A stretch of 64,000 bases of DNA, from the NCBI RefSeq assembly GCF_000495795.1, contig NZ_AWGD01000037.1:90393-154392 (forward strand). The letters run 5' to 3'. Origin of the DNA: Asticcacaulis sp. AC460 (GTDB lineage Bacteria > Pseudomonadota > Alphaproteobacteria > Caulobacterales > Caulobacteraceae). Under the pieces are notes generated by a model. The model was not told where the DNA came from, searched no databases, and was given only the letters and a program-made list of their open reading frames with translations. Both the position numbers and the translations under genes were made by a program. Shown piece by piece: positions 63,958 through 64,000 of this stretch (within the stretch, counting starts at the first letter, position 1; every line of letters begins with the position of its first letter).

Positions 63958-64000
63958 AACCATGTGGCTATGCCTTGACGGCCGTCCACGGGGTTTGGCA

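Overview
The window reads as chromosomal DNA of a high-GC alphaproteobacterium, most likely Caulobacteraceae and possibly Asticcacaulis. The reasons are the rpmI-rplT and pheS-pheT core genes, a SUV3-like helicase, many secreted plant-polysaccharide hydrolases, a protocatechuate 4,5-cleavage operon and families of GC-rich intergenic hairpin repeats. The genus is an inference from gene content; no 16S or other decisive marker is present.

Layout. 0-1.4 kb holds an unrecognised gene with RusA-like motifs. 1.6-12 kb is a minus-strand block: pheT, pheS, a Tat-exported phospholipase C, a two-gene unit with a proteasome/HslV-like Ntn hydrolase, rplT, rpmI and an S9 peptidase whose nucleophile serine looks displaced. 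12-24 kb holds membrane proteins (DUF5009-like, MFS, EamA, ChaA-like), a lipoprotein, a large M16 peptidase, a cupin and a GH9 glycanase behind a perfect palindrome. 24-30.5 kb holds a LacZ-size GH2 enzyme and the SUV3-like helicase. 30.5-37 kb holds tRNA-Arg(CCU), a VapBC-type toxin-antitoxin pair, an OmpA-like lipoprotein, small envelope proteins, a UPF0149 protein and a PAS-GGDEF-EAL c-di-GMP enzyme. 37-45 kb is a polysaccharide locus: a GH2 beta-galactosidase divergent from GH105-DUF4861, a PQQ-like propeller protein and a second GH105.

45-54.6 kb is a complete 4-hydroxybenzoate/protocatechuate 4,5-cleavage cluster. A LysR-type regulator with two tandem helix-turn-helix domains is divergent from ligK-ligU-(DUF1932 dehydrogenase)-ligJ-ligI-ligA-ligB-ligC-pobA. 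PobA makes protocatechuate, LigAB opens the ring, LigC and LigI give 2-pyrone-4,6-dicarboxylate and then oxalomesaconate, and LigU, LigJ and LigK convert this to pyruvate and oxaloacetate. Most genes overlap by a few bases.

54.9-57.9 kb is an AT-richer insert with a large membrane protein of unusual architecture. 57.9-63.8 kb is a second catabolic operon on the minus strand: amidohydrolase, alpha/beta hydrolase, FAD monooxygenase, GlcG/HbpS-like protein, extradiol-type VOC dioxygenase and fumarylacetoacetase-family hydrolase. Its gene order implies hydrolysis of a conjugate, ring hydroxylation, meta-cleavage and C-C hydrolysis. The substrate is unknown, and this operon is the best candidate here for an undescribed pathway.

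At least four families of intergenic repeats recur across the window. One 46-59 nt hairpin sits just upstream of the ribosome-binding sites of two unrelated genes. All functional calls rest on reading the sequence and recognising families; no search was run.
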